NCBI GenBank assembly: GCA_028870665.1
Contig: JAGWPB010000012.1
Location: 1 to 49,812, forward strand
Origin: Lysobacteraceae bacterium
GTDB lineage: Bacteria; Pseudomonadota; Gammaproteobacteria; Xanthomonadales; Rhodanobacteraceae
Reading direction: 5' to 3'
Length of the DNA stretch: 49,812 bases
Under the pieces are notes generated by a model. The model was not told the origin of the DNA and searched no databases. It worked only from the letters and a program-made list of their open reading frames with translations. Both the position numbers and the translations under genes were made by a program. This document shows positions 26,525 through 37,832 of this stretch, piece by piece. The stretch's first letter is position 1; each line of letters starts with the position of its first letter.

Positions 26525-29509
26525 TCAGCGCGGGCGCTCGATCCAGGTCAGCGCACCCGCCGCGACCAGCGCGTCGATGCGGGTCGCCACGCCCGGTTGC
26601 TGCAGTGCCGCGTCGGTCGCAGGGCCGGCGATCAGGCCGGCGCAGCCGTTGCGGCCGCTGTGCTTGACCCGGTACATGGCGATGTCCGCCAGTTCCAGCA
26701 CGCGCTCGAAATCGCGCGCGCCGGAGCCCGGCAGCAGCGGATGCAGCGAATAGCCGATCGAGCACGTCAGGCGGATGGCCTGGGCATTGGCGGCGAAGAC
26801 ATGCGCGAGGATGGTCTGGCGCAAACGCTCGGCTACCTCGCAGGCCTGGGCGCCATCGACGCCGCGCAGCAGCAGCAGGAACTCCTCGCCGCCCCAGCGC
26901 AGGGCCAGGTCGCCGGGGCGCTTGGCACGCGCGAGCAGTTCGCCCAGCTCGCTCAGCACGCGGTCGCCGACCGCATGGCCATGACGATCATTGACGTCCT
27001 TGAAGTGATCCAGGTCCAGCAGCAGCACCGCCACGCTCTCGTCGTCGCCGAGCAGCCCCGGCAGCCGCGTCAGCAGCTGGCGACGGTTGCCCAGGCCGGT
27101 CAGTGCGTCGGTCGTGCTGTCCGCGCGCAGCGTCAGGTTGGCCTCGCGCAGGCGCTCGTTGCTGCGCCGCAGCTCCTCGGTGCGTTCGGCGATCACCCGC
27201 TCCAGCCGCAGCCGGATCGCCTGCTGCCGCCGCAGGCGCCAATGCAGCAGCAGCCAGAGCGCGCAGAACAGGGCCATGGCACCCAGCACGCGCACCGCGC
27301 CGCGCTCGTACCAGCGCGGCGTCACCGCCAGCGGCAACATGCCCACGGCCCCCCAATCACCACCCCCGTAGCGCGCCTGCACCTCGAAGTCGTAATGGCC
27401 CGGCGGCAGGTGCGTGAAGTAGGCCGTGCGGCGCACGGTCGCGTCGCTCCAGCTGCTGTCGTAGCCGCTCAGGCGGTAGCGGAAGCGCAGTCCGCCGGGG
27501 TCGCGCAGGTAGGGCAGGGTGTAGCGGATCTCGAGGTCGCGCTGATGGTCGCTGAGCACATAGGTGCCGTCGGGAAGACTGTCCTGGCCGCGATGGATGA
27601 TGGCGTCGATCAGCGGCGCCGTGACCGTCTGCGGTTTGCGGATCGCGGTGGTGTCGAGGCGCACCGCGCCCGCCGTGGTCGGGTACCAGATCGCGGATCC
27701 AACCACCAGGCTGCGCGCGCCACCGGCGCCGTTGCAGCAGCGCATGCGGTTGACGTCGAGACCCTCGCCTTCCTCGCCGACCACGCGCAGCGCATTGAAG
27801 TGCACCGCGGCCGGGTCGCTGCCGGCGTCCGGGAACTCGCTCAGCGGCAAGCGCCAGACGCCGTCGATGCCGGGCACATAGACCTGATCGCCGACGACAT
27901 TGAAATCCCAGGCGTTGTTGCCGGGCAGGCCGTTGGCGGTGCCGTAGCGCTGCAGGCGGCCGTTGTCGAGCAGGGCGATGCCGGCGTCGGCACTGGTGAT
28001 CAGCCATTCGCCGCGGCGCAGGGGTTTGATCGCGGTGACGAAGATGCCGCGCAGCGGCAGGCTCCATGCCGGACGCGACCAGCGCGTGCCATCCAGTTCG
28101 AACACGCCGTCGCCGGTGCCTACCCAGAGCCGGCCATCGGCCAGCGGCGCGATTGCGCGGATGCTCGCGGCGGCGCTGCCGGGCGCGGCACCATAGCGTC
28201 GCAACACGCCATCGCGATAGCGGTAGAGCCCGCCCTGGGTTCCGATCCAATAGCTGCCGACCGGCGCTTCGCGGATCACGTTGACTTGCCAGGCCGTCAG
28301 TGGTGCCAGCGCCGGCGGCGTCTCGATCTTGCCGGCGGCGAGGATCGCCACCCCGCCGCGGGTGCCGATCCACAACCGCCCGGCGTGGTCGTAGAAGAGC
28401 GTGTAGGCGCTGGGGTTGGGCAAGGCGCTGCCCGGCACCAGGGTCGTCACGGCGGAACCCTGCACCGCCAGCACGCCCTTGCCGGAGCCGAGCGCGATCT
28501 GGCCATCCGGCGCCCGGGCGACGGCCCAGATCAGCGGGAACTGTCCATCGGGCTGGCGGCCGTAACGCTGCGCCGGGGTGTCGGCGATGCGGAACAGGCC
28601 GTGGGTACGGGTGCCCAGCCAGAGGTTGCCCTCGTGATCCTCGAACAGGCTGTCAACCCACGGCGGACTGCCGAGCGGATGGCTGCCGATGCGGTCGAAC
28701 GCGCCGTCCGGGCGCAGCCGGTACAGTGCCTGCAAGGTTCCGATCCAGAGATTGCCGGCGCGATCGCCGAGCATGGCCTCGATCGTGCTGCTGTCGAGAT
28801 CCGGATCCAGCCCGGCCGGTTGCAACTGCCCGTCGACCCGATGCAGCAGGCCGTGACTGGTGCCGACCCAGAGGTCGCCACGATGTTCGGCCAGCGCGGT
28901 CACCCGGCTGTTGGACGTGCCTGGCAGAGGCTGGCAGCTCACCGTGCCGTTGCGCTGCCGGCACAGCCGATCGAGTCCCCCGGCCCAGAAACCATCGGGG
29001 CGTTGCAACAGGCTGAAGAACGGCCCGTGCAGGCCGGGCAGAGCACGAAAGCCCCCGGCGGTCCATGAGCCGACGCCGACCGCGGTTGCCAGCAGGGGCC
29101 GTCCGTCGATGCCGCCACTGATCGCGTTGACCGAGGGGCCGCCCAACGCCAGCAGACGGCTGTCATGTTCGCGCACCAGCCCGGTGACCGTGCCGAACCA
29201 GACATCGCCATCCGGCGCCGCCCATGCCGCCTGCGCCATCGAGATGTCGCGGCCGTCACTCATCCGCAGCAGCGGCTTGATGTCCCTGCCGTCGAAGCGG
29301 GCGACGCCGTTCTGGGTGCCCACCCAGAGGAAGCCGGCGCGATCCTGGGTGATGCTGATCACGCTGATCTGGGGCAGGCCACGCTGCATGTCCCAGGCGT
29401 TGATCTGGTAGTCGTCGAACGGCGTCGCCGGATCGAGCGCAAGGGCGCGGCCGGCGCCCAGCGCCAGCGCGAACAGCGTCGCAAGCATCATCCCGCAGCG
29501 CCGCAACAC
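26525..29509 (-). CDS. Diguanylate cyclase with periplasmic two-component-type beta-propeller sensor
   Basis: A 994-residue membrane sensor that would make cyclic di-GMP. GTG at 29509 is chosen because GGGAGG lies 8 bases upstream and gives a signal peptide (LRRCGMMLATLFALALGAGRALA). About residues 30-620 are repeated propeller units of the type FLWVGTQNGVARFDG, GDVWFGT and NLWIGTLQALYRL. A Y_Y_Y domain (RYRLSGYDSSW, LPPGHYDFEVQA), one membrane helix near 735 and a coiled coil (LERVIAERTEELRRSNERL) follow. The GGDEF domain has GGEEF at 873-877. The product-inhibition site RPGD is exactly five residues before GGEEF. Transcribed alone, divergent from sufT. Confidence 0.93.
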   Translation of the reverse strand: MLRRCGMMLATLFALALGAGRALALDPATPFDDYQINAWDMQRGLPQISVISITQDRAGFLWVGTQNGVARFDGRDIKPLLRMSDGRDISMAQAAWAAPDGDVWFGTVTGLVREHDSRLLALGGPSVNAISGGIDGRPLLATAVGVGSWTAGGFRALPGLHGPFFSLLQRPDGFWAGGLDRLCRQRNGTVSCQPLPGTSNSRVTALAEHRGDLWVGTSHGLLHRVDGQLQPAGLDPDLDSSTIEAMLGDRAGNLWIGTLQALYRLRPDGAFDRIGSHPLGSPPWVDSLFEDHEGNLWLGTRTHGLFRIADTPAQRYGRQPDGQFPLIWAVARAPDGQIALGSGKGVLAVQGSAVTTLVPGSALPNPSAYTLFYDHAGRLWIGTRGGVAILAAGKIETPPALAPLTAWQVNVIREAPVGSYWIGTQGGLYRYRDGVLRRYGAAPGSAAASIRAIAPLADGRLWVGTGDGVFELDGTRWSRPAWSLPLRGIFVTAIKPLRRGEWLITSADAGIALLDNGRLQRYGTANGLPGNNAWDFNVVGDQVYVPGIDGVWRLPLSEFPDAGSDPAAVHFNALRVVGEEGEGLDVNRMRCCNGAGGARSLVVGSAIWYPTTAGAVRLDTTAIRKPQTVTAPLIDAIIHRGQDSLPDGTYVLSDHQRDLEIRYTLPYLRDPGGLRFRYRLSGYDSSWSDATVRRTAYFTHLPPGHYDFEVQARYGGGDWGAVGMLPLAVTPRWYERGAVRVLGAMALFCALWLLLHWRLRRQQAIRLRLERVIAERTEELRRSNERLREANLTLRADSTTDALTGLGNRRQLLTRLPGLLGDDESVAVLLLDLDHFKDVNDRHGHAVGDRVLSELGELLARAKRPGDLALRWGGEEFLLLLRGVDGAQACEVAERLRQTILAHVFAANAQAIRLTCSIGYSLHPLLPGSGARDFERVLELADIAMYRVKHSGRNGCAGLIAGPATDAALQQPGVATRIDALVAAGALTWIERPR

Positions 29510-29616
29510 GACTTCGACCTCCCGGATCTGCCTGCACGGGATCGGCGTCAGGGTCCGATCCTGCAGGCATAATAGGCAACTCGAACCAGCTGCATGAGAC
29601 ATTTGCAGCAAGTTGC

Positions 29617-30180
29617 ATGCCCATGGCCGGATTCAGTCCCAGCAGCGAACCGTTCACCCTCGACCGCGATTGCGACGCCGTGCTGGTGCCGCAAGGGGAG
29701 CGGGTGACGCTGCCTGCCGGCCAGACCGGTTACATCACCCAGGCGCTTGGGGGCAGCTTCACGCTCTACGTCGACGGCAACCTGTTCCGGATCGCCGGCA
29801 GTGATGCCGGCGCGCTGGGCAAGGCGCCGCCGGAGCCGATCGCGCTGGCCGACGACGCCTCCGACAGCGACGTCGAAAAGCGCGTCTGGGACCAGCTGCG
29901 TACCTGCTATGACCCGGAAATCCCGATCAATGTGGTCGAACTGGGCCTGGTCTACGACGTCAATCTGGAGCGTCGCGCCGATGGCGCGCGCAAGGTCTGG
30001 GTGAAGATGACGCTGACCGCGCCGGGCTGCGGCATGGGTGACATCCTGGTCGACGATGTGCGCAGCAAGCTGGAGCTGATTCCGACCGTCGCCGAGGCCG
30101 ATGTCGATCTGGTGTTCGAGCCGCCCTGGAACCAGTCGATGATGTCGGACGCCGCCAAGCTCGAAACCGGCATGCTCTGA
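29617..30180 (+). CDS. sufT: SufT-like iron-sulfur cluster assembly factor
   Basis: A 187-residue cytosolic protein of the SufT type, acting in Fe-S cluster carriage and maturation. The N-terminal SufT extension (about 1-80, with VTLPAGQTGYITQALGGSFTLYV) is followed by a MIP18/DUF59 domain. That domain has EIPINVVELGLVYDV, LTAPGCGMGDILVDDV (conserved Cys) and VFEPPWNQSMMS. It has a strong intrinsic terminator downstream at 30308-30339 and is not linked here to other suf genes. Confidence 0.94.
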   Translation: MPMAGFSPSSEPFTLDRDCDAVLVPQGERVTLPAGQTGYITQALGGSFTLYVDGNLFRIAGSDAGALGKAPPEPIALADDASDSDVEKRVWDQLRTCYDPEIPINVVELGLVYDVNLERRADGARKVWVKMTLTAPGCGMGDILVDDVRSKLELIPTVAEADVDLVFEPPWNQSMMSDAAKLETGML

Positions 30181-30307
30181 CCTGGCCCGGGTGCAGAGCG
30201 AACGGCATCACATTCCCGCGCGTTCGCGGTTGACGAAAGTTTGCAATCAGCGCAGCGTCGGGGCCGCTGACCGGGGGGTCGGCGTGACACACGCTGCAAC
30301 GTCGGGG

Positions 30308-30339
30308 CCCGGCCGTCGCCAGACGGCCGGGTTTTTTTT
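30308..30339 (+). terminator. Intrinsic terminator downstream of sufT
   Basis: A perfect 10-bp stem (CCCGGCCGTC with GACGGCCGGG) closes a GCCA loop and is followed by eight T residues on the plus strand. It lies 128 bases after sufT and before the convergent asparaginase-like gene. It should stop rightward transcription. Confidence 0.93.
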
Positions 30340-30365
30340 GCGGCTTGCGTCGCGCCGCGACCGCT

Positions 30366-30854
30366 TCAGGCGCTGGCTTCGAAACGATTGGCCGCGCGGT
30401 TCTTGCGCACCCCGGCCGGATCCCAGACGCGGCCGTTCATGGCGATCCACACGCCGGCCGGCAGCGCCTGCACCGCGCCGACCGCGCAGCCGATGTTGAA
30501 CACCGCGTCCGAGCCGGTGAAGCGCGCCGGATTCAGCGCGCCGGTCAGCACGATCACCTTGTCGCCCAGCCCGGCCAGCGCCTGCGCGGTCTCGACCATG
30601 GTGTCGGTGCCGTGGGTCACCAGCACGTGCCGTTGCGGCTGGCGCGCGATCGCGTCGCGCACCAGGCGGCGATCGGCGTCGGTCAGGTGCAGGCTGTCCT
30701 TGCGCAGGATCGGGATCACCTCGAAGCGGAAGGCGACGCCGATCTGGGCCAGGATCTCGCCGATCTGCGGCGCGCCGATCTGGTAGTCGGACTTGTCGTC
30801 GAAGTAGATCTTGTCGATGGTGCCACCAGTGGTGATGATGCAGAGCTGGTCCAT
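30366..30854 (-). CDS. Short asparaginase-like protein (N-terminal domain only)
   Basis: A protein of about 162 residues equal to the N-terminal half of type I/II asparaginases. Both catalytic threonine regions are present, TTGGTIDKIYFDD near the N-terminus and VTHGTDTMVETAQAL near residue 80. The C-terminal domain that normally completes the dimer active site is missing. The family of stand-alone asparaginase-domain proteins has about this length, so it is probably not a broken gene. ATG at 30854 is preferred because the family begins right at this strand; ATG at 30896 overlaps the upstream stop (TGATG) and adds 14 residues. Activity unproven. Confidence 0.85.
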   Translation of the reverse strand: MDQLCIITTGGTIDKIYFDDKSDYQIGAPQIGEILAQIGVAFRFEVIPILRKDSLHLTDADRRLVRDAIARQPQRHVLVTHGTDTMVETAQALAGLGDKVIVLTGALNPARFTGSDAVFNIGCAVGAVQALPAGVWIAMNGRVWDPAGVRKNRAANRFEASA

Positions 30855-30895
30855 GGGCTGTCCGTCGGGGCGAGTCGAAGGGGTGGATGCGGGCA

Positions 30896-32560
30896 TCAGC
30901 CGGCGTCGCGGGAAAGCAGGCCGGTGAGCAAGGCGCCGCCGTCGGCGTGCGCGCCCGGCAGGCGATCGAGGCCGCGGGCGAGGAAGCGCGTCAATGCGAT
31001 GGCCGGCCGCGCATCGCCGCGACGGCCCGACCACACCGCATGCTCGGCCAGCAGCGCCGCGGCGCAGGTGCGCGCAAGGGTGAAGCCGAGGCGGCGTGCG
31101 CCGGCCTCGAGGCGATCGCGGTCGCCGGCGTTCGCGTCCAGCCAGCGCTCGGCCGCGTCGAATGCGCCGCGCACCGTCTGCGTCGGCACCGGATCGGTTG
31201 CGGCTGACGCCGGTGTCAGCGCGGCGCGCAGCGGCGCCAGGCCGTGCCGGCCCAGCGCACGCAGCAGGTCCAGCGCCAGCACGTTGGTAGTGCCCTCCCA
31301 GATCGGAAACACCTGCACGTCGCGCAGCAGCTGCGGCAGTCCGGTGTCCTCGATGTAGCCGGCTCCGCCGAAAGCCTCGAGGCATTCCGACACCAGGCTC
31401 ACCGACAACTTGCTGACCCAGAGCTTGGCCAGCGGGATCAGCAGGCGCAACGCGGCCGTCTCGTCGGGCGCGGCGACGCCGGCCTCGACGCGTCCGAGCA
31501 GCAGCGCGGCATGGAAGGCGAGATGGAACGCCGCCTCGAACGCACAGGCGATGTCGGCCAGGGTTTCGCGATGCAGCGGCTGCGCGGCCAGTTCGCGGCC
31601 GAAAGCCTGCCGTCGCGTCGCGTAGTCCCCGGCCAGCGCCAGCGCGCGGCGCGCGGTCGCCAGCGCGCCCAGCGTGCTCCACAGGCGGGTGACGTTGAGC
31701 ATTGGCGCGATCTTGCGCACGCCGTGCGCGGGTTCGCCCAGCGGCCACGCCGGTACACCGTCGAGTTCGATCTCGGCAGTGGGCAGCTCGCGCGTGCCCA
31801 GCTTGCCCTTGAGCCGCTGTATGCGCAGGCAGCTCCAGTTTCCCGCGGCGTCACGCGTCTCGGCATGGAACAGCCCCAGCGCGCTGCCGCCGTCGCCTGC
31901 ACCCTCGGGCCGAGCCAGTGCCAGCGCGGCCTCGCCGACCACCGCCGAGCTGAACCACTTGCGTCCGTACAGCCGCCACTGGCCGCTGCTGTCGCGACGG
32001 GCGACCGTTTCGCTGTGCGCCACGTCGGAGCCGCCGGGCGTCTCGGTCATCCACTGGCCCGACAGCCACAGTGTCGCCGGGTCGCGGCTGAGGTAGCGCG
32101 GCAGCACGCGTTCGAGCAGCGCGCGCTCACCGCAGGCCTCGAGCGCCGCGATGGCACCGTCGGTCATCGCCAGCGGGCAGGTATGGAACTCGCTGGCACA
32201 GTGATACAGATACACGCGTGCGAACTGATCGGCGCGCGCGCCGCCGTCGACGTTGTCCTGGTGCCCGGCCCAGAGCAGGCCGTGGCGCGTGGTGATGGCG
32301 GGGCCGCACTCCCAGGCCGCGGTCAGCGCGATGCGATCGACGCGCGCCCCCCATGCGTCCCACTGGGTCAGGACCGGCTCGCGGTGCGGTGTGATCTGCT
32401 GCTCACGGTAGGCCGCCAGCGCATGCGCGGCCAGAGCCTCGAGGTGCGGCACCAGCCCGGCCCGGCGCGCAGGCGCCAGTCGCCAATCCAGCCAGCCGCG
32501 CAGGACGCGGTCGCTGCGCCAGGGATCGGGCAACTGCGGCGGGTCCTGCAGGAAGCTCAT
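30896..32560 (-). CDS. Acyl-CoA dehydrogenase, AidB-like
   Basis: A 554-residue FAD-dependent acyl-CoA dehydrogenase-fold protein. The length, MTETPGGSDVAHSET flavin-binding segment, GRKWFSSA, RQAFGRELAAQPLHRETLADI and YIEDTGLPQLLRDVQVFPIWEGTTNVL motifs resemble the AidB/isovaleryl-CoA dehydrogenase subgroup. E. coli AidB binds DNA and is induced by alkylation; whether this member does so is unknown. It lies 28 bases after DUF2069 and runs into the asparaginase-like gene, so all are probably one operon with wrbA. Confidence 0.9.
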   Translation of the reverse strand: MSFLQDPPQLPDPWRSDRVLRGWLDWRLAPARRAGLVPHLEALAAHALAAYREQQITPHREPVLTQWDAWGARVDRIALTAAWECGPAITTRHGLLWAGHQDNVDGGARADQFARVYLYHCASEFHTCPLAMTDGAIAALEACGERALLERVLPRYLSRDPATLWLSGQWMTETPGGSDVAHSETVARRDSSGQWRLYGRKWFSSAVVGEAALALARPEGAGDGGSALGLFHAETRDAAGNWSCLRIQRLKGKLGTRELPTAEIELDGVPAWPLGEPAHGVRKIAPMLNVTRLWSTLGALATARRALALAGDYATRRQAFGRELAAQPLHRETLADIACAFEAAFHLAFHAALLLGRVEAGVAAPDETAALRLLIPLAKLWVSKLSVSLVSECLEAFGGAGYIEDTGLPQLLRDVQVFPIWEGTTNVLALDLLRALGRHGLAPLRAALTPASAATDPVPTQTVRGAFDAAERWLDANAGDRDRLEAGARRLGFTLARTCAAALLAEHAVWSGRRGDARPAIALTRFLARGLDRLPGAHADGGALLTGLLSRDAG

Positions 32561-32588
32561 GGCCAGCGGCGCGTGATCGGAGCGGCGA

Positions 32589-34885
<2,297 letters not shown>

Positions 34886-34889
<4 letters not shown>

Positions 34890-35362
34890 AACCGATCCGC
34901 ATCCTGTTCGCCCTGCTGCTGCTCGCCGTCTTGCCGGTCCATGCCGGCGACGTGGCGCAGCCGGCGTTGCGTGTCACCACCCTCGACGGCAAGCCCTTCG
35001 ATCTCTCCGCCGAGCGCGGCAAGTGGGTGATCGTCAACTTCTGGGCGACCTGGTGCACGCCCTGCCTCGGCGAGATGCCGGCGCTGTCTGGCTACGTCGC
35101 CGCACACGGCAAGGATGTCGCCGCGATCGGCCTGGCCTACGACGACGTCACTCCCGCCGATCTGCGTGCCTTTCTGAAAAAGCATCCGGTGTCGTATCCG
35201 GTCAGCATCGTCGACGTCGATCATCCGCCCAAGGACTTCGCCACTCCGCAGGGCCTGCCGACGACCTACCTGATCGCGCCCGATGGCCGCGTCGCCAAAA
35301 AGTTCGTCGGCCCGGTGACCCCGGCCACCTTGCAGGCCATCATCGGCGCCGGCACGGGCTAG
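34886..35362 (+). CDS. TlpA-like thiol-disulfide oxidoreductase
   Basis: A 158-residue periplasmic thioredoxin-fold protein. A signal peptide (MKPIRILFALLLLAVLPVHA) precedes the domain, the active site is WATWCTPCLGEMP, and the cis-proline loop is GLPTTYLIAPDGR. It probably reduces or exchanges disulfides of exported proteins or of cytochrome c maturation factors. It is translationally coupled to the YihY gene and lies 9 bases before the acylphosphatase gene. Confidence 0.93.
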
Positions 35363-35371
35363 GGCGCCGGA

Positions 35372-35638
35372 GTGGAGGCCGCACGCTTCCTGATCCGCGG
35401 TCACGTGCAGGGCGTGGGCTTTCGCGCCCATGCCCGCCATGAGGCGCAGCGCCTGGGTCTGGCCGGCTACGCGAAAAATCTTTTCGATGGCCGCGTCGAG
35501 GTGCTGGCCGTCGGCGAGTCGGCAGCGCTGGATGCGCTCGAGCGCTGGCTGCGCATCGGACCGCCGGCGGCGCGGGTCGCGGAGGTGCGCCGTTCCGAGG
35601 CCGATGCGGACGGGTCCGATGGGTTCGCGATTCGCTGA
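35372..35638 (+). CDS. acyP: Acylphosphatase
   Basis: An 88-residue enzyme that hydrolyses carboxyl-phosphate bonds. The anion-binding loop GHVQGVGFRAHARHEAQRLGL holds the catalytic Arg, and the catalytic Asn lies in AGYAKNLFDGRVEVLAVG. In most family members that segment reads VxNxxDG, so the Leu-Phe after Asn is a minor variation. It starts at GTG 35372, 9 bases after the TlpA-like gene, in the same operon. Confidence 0.94.
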   Translation: MEAARFLIRGHVQGVGFRAHARHEAQRLGLAGYAKNLFDGRVEVLAVGESAALDALERWLRIGPPAARVAEVRRSEADADGSDGFAIR

Positions 35639-35673
35639 CGCGCCGTTTCAACCCGAGGGGGAGGCGGCAGGGC

Positions 35674-36519
35674 TCAATATTGTTCCCTGATCCAGTACGA
35701 CCCATCCGCCAGCCGTTCGCGCTCGAGCTTTCCGCGCAATCGCGGCAGCGCGATGCATGGTTGCAGCGGGCGCGTGTGCGGCAGCTGCTCGATCAGATGC
35801 GAGATGAGGTTGAGCCGCCCGCGCTTCTGGTCGTTGTAGTCGACCGCAAACCAGGGCGCGTGCCGCGCATGGGTCTTGTTGAGCATCGTGTTGCGCAAAC
35901 GGCCGAACTGGGCGTATTGGCGCCGCGATGCGATGTCGACCGGAGACAGCTTCCAGCGCTTGAGCGGATCGTCGGCGCGGGCGCGGAAACGCCGTTCCTG
36001 CTCCTTCTGGTCGACGGCCAGCCAGTACTTGAACAGCAGGATGCCGTCGTCGGTCAGCAGCTTCTCGAAGCGCGGACAGTCGTGCAGGAACTGCCGGTGC
36101 TGGCTCCTGGTGCAGAAGCCCAGCGCCGGCTCGACGACCGCGCGGTTGTACCAGCTGCGGTCGAACAGGACGATCTCGCCGGCCGACGGCAGGTGGCGCA
36201 CGTAGCGCTGGAAATACCACTGCCCGGCCTCGTGCTCGCTGGGCTTGGGCAGGGCGACGATGCGGTAGCCGCGGGTATTGAGGTGCTCGGTGATCGCCTT
36301 GATGGTGCCGCCCTTGCCGGCGGCGTCGCGCCCCTCGAACAGCACCAGCAGGCGCTGGCCGGTTTCCATCACCCAGCGCTGCACGCGCAGCAGTTCGGCC
36401 TGCAGCTGTTCGAGATGTTCGGCGTAATGCAGATCGCTCATGGGCATGCGCGTCCGATAGAGACCGTCGGGGTGGGTGCTGGCGCGGTGCGAGTTGAGGC
36501 GCTCGACGCGCTCGAACAT
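35674..36519 (-). CDS. ppk2: Polyphosphate kinase 2
   Basis: A 281-residue PPK2-family kinase that transfers phosphate between polyphosphate and nucleoside di- or monophosphates. The Walker A loop FEGRDAAGKGGTIKAI is near residues 62-77, and the Walker B/lid region DRSWYNRAVVEPALGFCT near 120-137. The length fits single-domain class I enzymes. ATG at 36519 is used; a later ATG giving MPMSDL is possible. It is transcribed alone, convergent with the acylphosphatase gene by 35 bases. Confidence 0.94.
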   Translation of the reverse strand: MFERVERLNSHRASTHPDGLYRTRMPMSDLHYAEHLEQLQAELLRVQRWVMETGQRLLVLFEGRDAAGKGGTIKAITEHLNTRGYRIVALPKPSEHEAGQWYFQRYVRHLPSAGEIVLFDRSWYNRAVVEPALGFCTRSQHRQFLHDCPRFEKLLTDDGILLFKYWLAVDQKEQERRFRARADDPLKRWKLSPVDIASRRQYAQFGRLRNTMLNKTHARHAPWFAVDYNDQKRGRLNLISHLIEQLPHTRPLQPCIALPRLRGKLERERLADGSYWIREQY

Positions 36520-36674
36520 GGGCTGCTAACCGGCCCGCCTGTGGCGCGGATCGAGAGCATTTGCCGTTCCGCGGCCGCGGCGGGTGAGGTTTGAATTTCG
36601 ATGATGCCAGCCGCCGCGCCGCTCAAGATGCCGACTTTGCAAACGGGACTTGAACCACCTGCTGGGCGACGATC

Positions 36675-36947
36675 TCACTCTGCGGTGGTTGGGTCAATGA
36701 CCGTCTTGACCTCTGAAACCTTGTTGGCCGGAAAGCCGCCCTGGCGCGCATGCTCCCGGACCAGGGCTTCATTCGGTGCGATATATACGCAATAGATTTT
36801 GTCATTGGTCACGTAGCTCTCGACCCATTGTATCGACGGTCCAAGCTCCTGCAGGACGCCGCAGGATTTTGCGGATATCCCCTGAAGATCGGTGGCGGTC
36901 AGTTTTCCCACGCCTGGAATATCACGTTCGATTACATACTTGGGCAT
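36675..36947 (-). CDS. DUF4242 (nickel-binding-like) small protein
   Basis: A 90-residue protein with the DUF4242 pattern: MPKYVIERDIPGVGKLTATD, then WVESYVTNDKIYCVYIAPNE and a HARQGGFPANKV segment. Some family members are described as nickel-binding; that is not visible here. AAGGAG lies 6 bases before ATG 36947 and directly abuts another ATG at 36953, so 36947 is the better start. G+C is clearly lower than in neighbours. It is downstream of the MddA-like gene on the same strand, past a long hairpin. Confidence 0.85.
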   Translation of the reverse strand: MPKYVIERDIPGVGKLTATDLQGISAKSCGVLQELGPSIQWVESYVTNDKIYCVYIAPNEALVREHARQGGFPANKVSEVKTVIDPTTAE

Positions 36948-37031
36948 GGTCATCTCCTTGTGCAGGTTGCAGTGGATTTCACTGCGATCTGCCGCAACCC
37001 AGGCGGCTTGTAGTGCTTGATGTTTCCAGGA

Positions 37032-37073
37032 ACCGGCGCCGTGACAGCGGTGTGCCGCTGTCATGACGCCGGT
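37032..37073. repeat. Long 19-bp stem inverted repeat between DUF4242 and mddA genes
   Basis: Arms 37032-37050 and 37055-37073 pair over 19 positions with a TGTG loop; the only departures are near the middle (one G-T type and one mismatch). No T tract follows on either strand, so it is not a classical terminator. It may stabilise the mddA message, act as a REP-like element or be an operator. Confidence 0.8.
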
Positions 37074-37100
37074 GTTGACTGGGTTGGTTCGGTTGGTTGC

Positions 37101-37832
37101 TCACTTTTTCCTGGGGAGCGGGAGGATCATCGAAACCCGCCGCCGATACTCCTCGTACGCAGCGCCGTGAAAGCTCACCAGATCGCGCTCCTCGAGCTGA
37201 AGGGCGATCAGGATATAAGCTGTCGTGACGGCGGAGAAGAACAGATGGGCGACCGACATGCGGGGCGTCGCCCAAAAGGCGACAATGAATCCCAGCATGA
37301 TCGGGTGCCGCACCAATTTGTAGAGAAACGGCGTTCTGAAAGCGATATGGGTGTACTCTTGGCCTTTCATGTACAGGTAGACCTGTCGCAGGCCGAACAG
37401 ATCGAAGTGATTAATCAGGAATGTGCCGACCAGCACAATCACCCAGCCTGCCCAGAAGAGCGCCCACAAGACATTGCGCGCCGCTATGTTTTCGACGTCC
37501 CAAACCACACCATTCATCGGCTGCCACTGCCAGTAGAGCAGAATCAGCGCGAGGCTTGACAGCAACACATAAGTGCTGCGCTCAACTGCCTGCGGGACGA
37601 AGTGTGTCCACCAACGCTTGAAGGCCGGCCGCGCCATGACACTGTGCTGGACAGCGAAGATGCCGAGCAATAGCACGTCGATCAGCATCGCTTGACCGAG
37701 CGAGCCCGTTGTGCCCGAATCTATGGACTTCGGCACAACCAGATTACCGACGAATCCAATCGCGTAGAGAAATGTGACGAAAAAGATCAAATAGCAAACT
37801 GCCCCATACAGCAAAGCAAGAGTACGACCCAT
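37101..37832 (-). CDS. MddA-like membrane S-methyltransferase (methanethiol S-methyltransferase family)
   Basis: A 243-residue membrane protein with five or six helices. Its C-terminal motif resembles isoprenylcysteine methyltransferase/NnrU ([18 protein letters not shown], then [21 protein letters not shown]). The [19 protein letters not shown] segment recalls MddA, which methylates methanethiol to dimethyl sulfide with S-adenosylmethionine. GAGGAGG eight bases upstream fixes the ATG. G+C is well below the surrounding genes, suggesting transfer. The substrate is inferred from family resemblance; another small thiol or NnrU-like role is possible. Confidence 0.8.
   Translation of the reverse strand: MGRTLALLYGAVCYLIFFVTFLYAIGFVGNLVVPKSIDSGTTGSLGQAMLIDVLLLGIFAVQHSVMARPAFKRWWTHFVPQAVERSTYVLLSSLALILLYWQWQPMNGVVWDVENIAARNVLWALFWAGWVIVLVGTFLINHFDLFGLRQVYLYMKGQEYTHIAFRTPFLYKLVRHPIMLGFIVAFWATPRMSVAHLFFSAVTTAYILIALQLEERDLVSFHGAAYEEYRRRVSMILPLPRKK

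Noticed and set aside
26597-29068. An 823-codon open frame on the plus strand
   Set aside because: It lies wholly opposite the diguanylate cyclase, whose motifs are clear; composition is that of a shadow frame.
30366-30896. Asparaginase-like gene as a pseudogene
   Set aside because: Both catalytic motifs are intact, the frame is clean, and stand-alone proteins of this length exist as a family.
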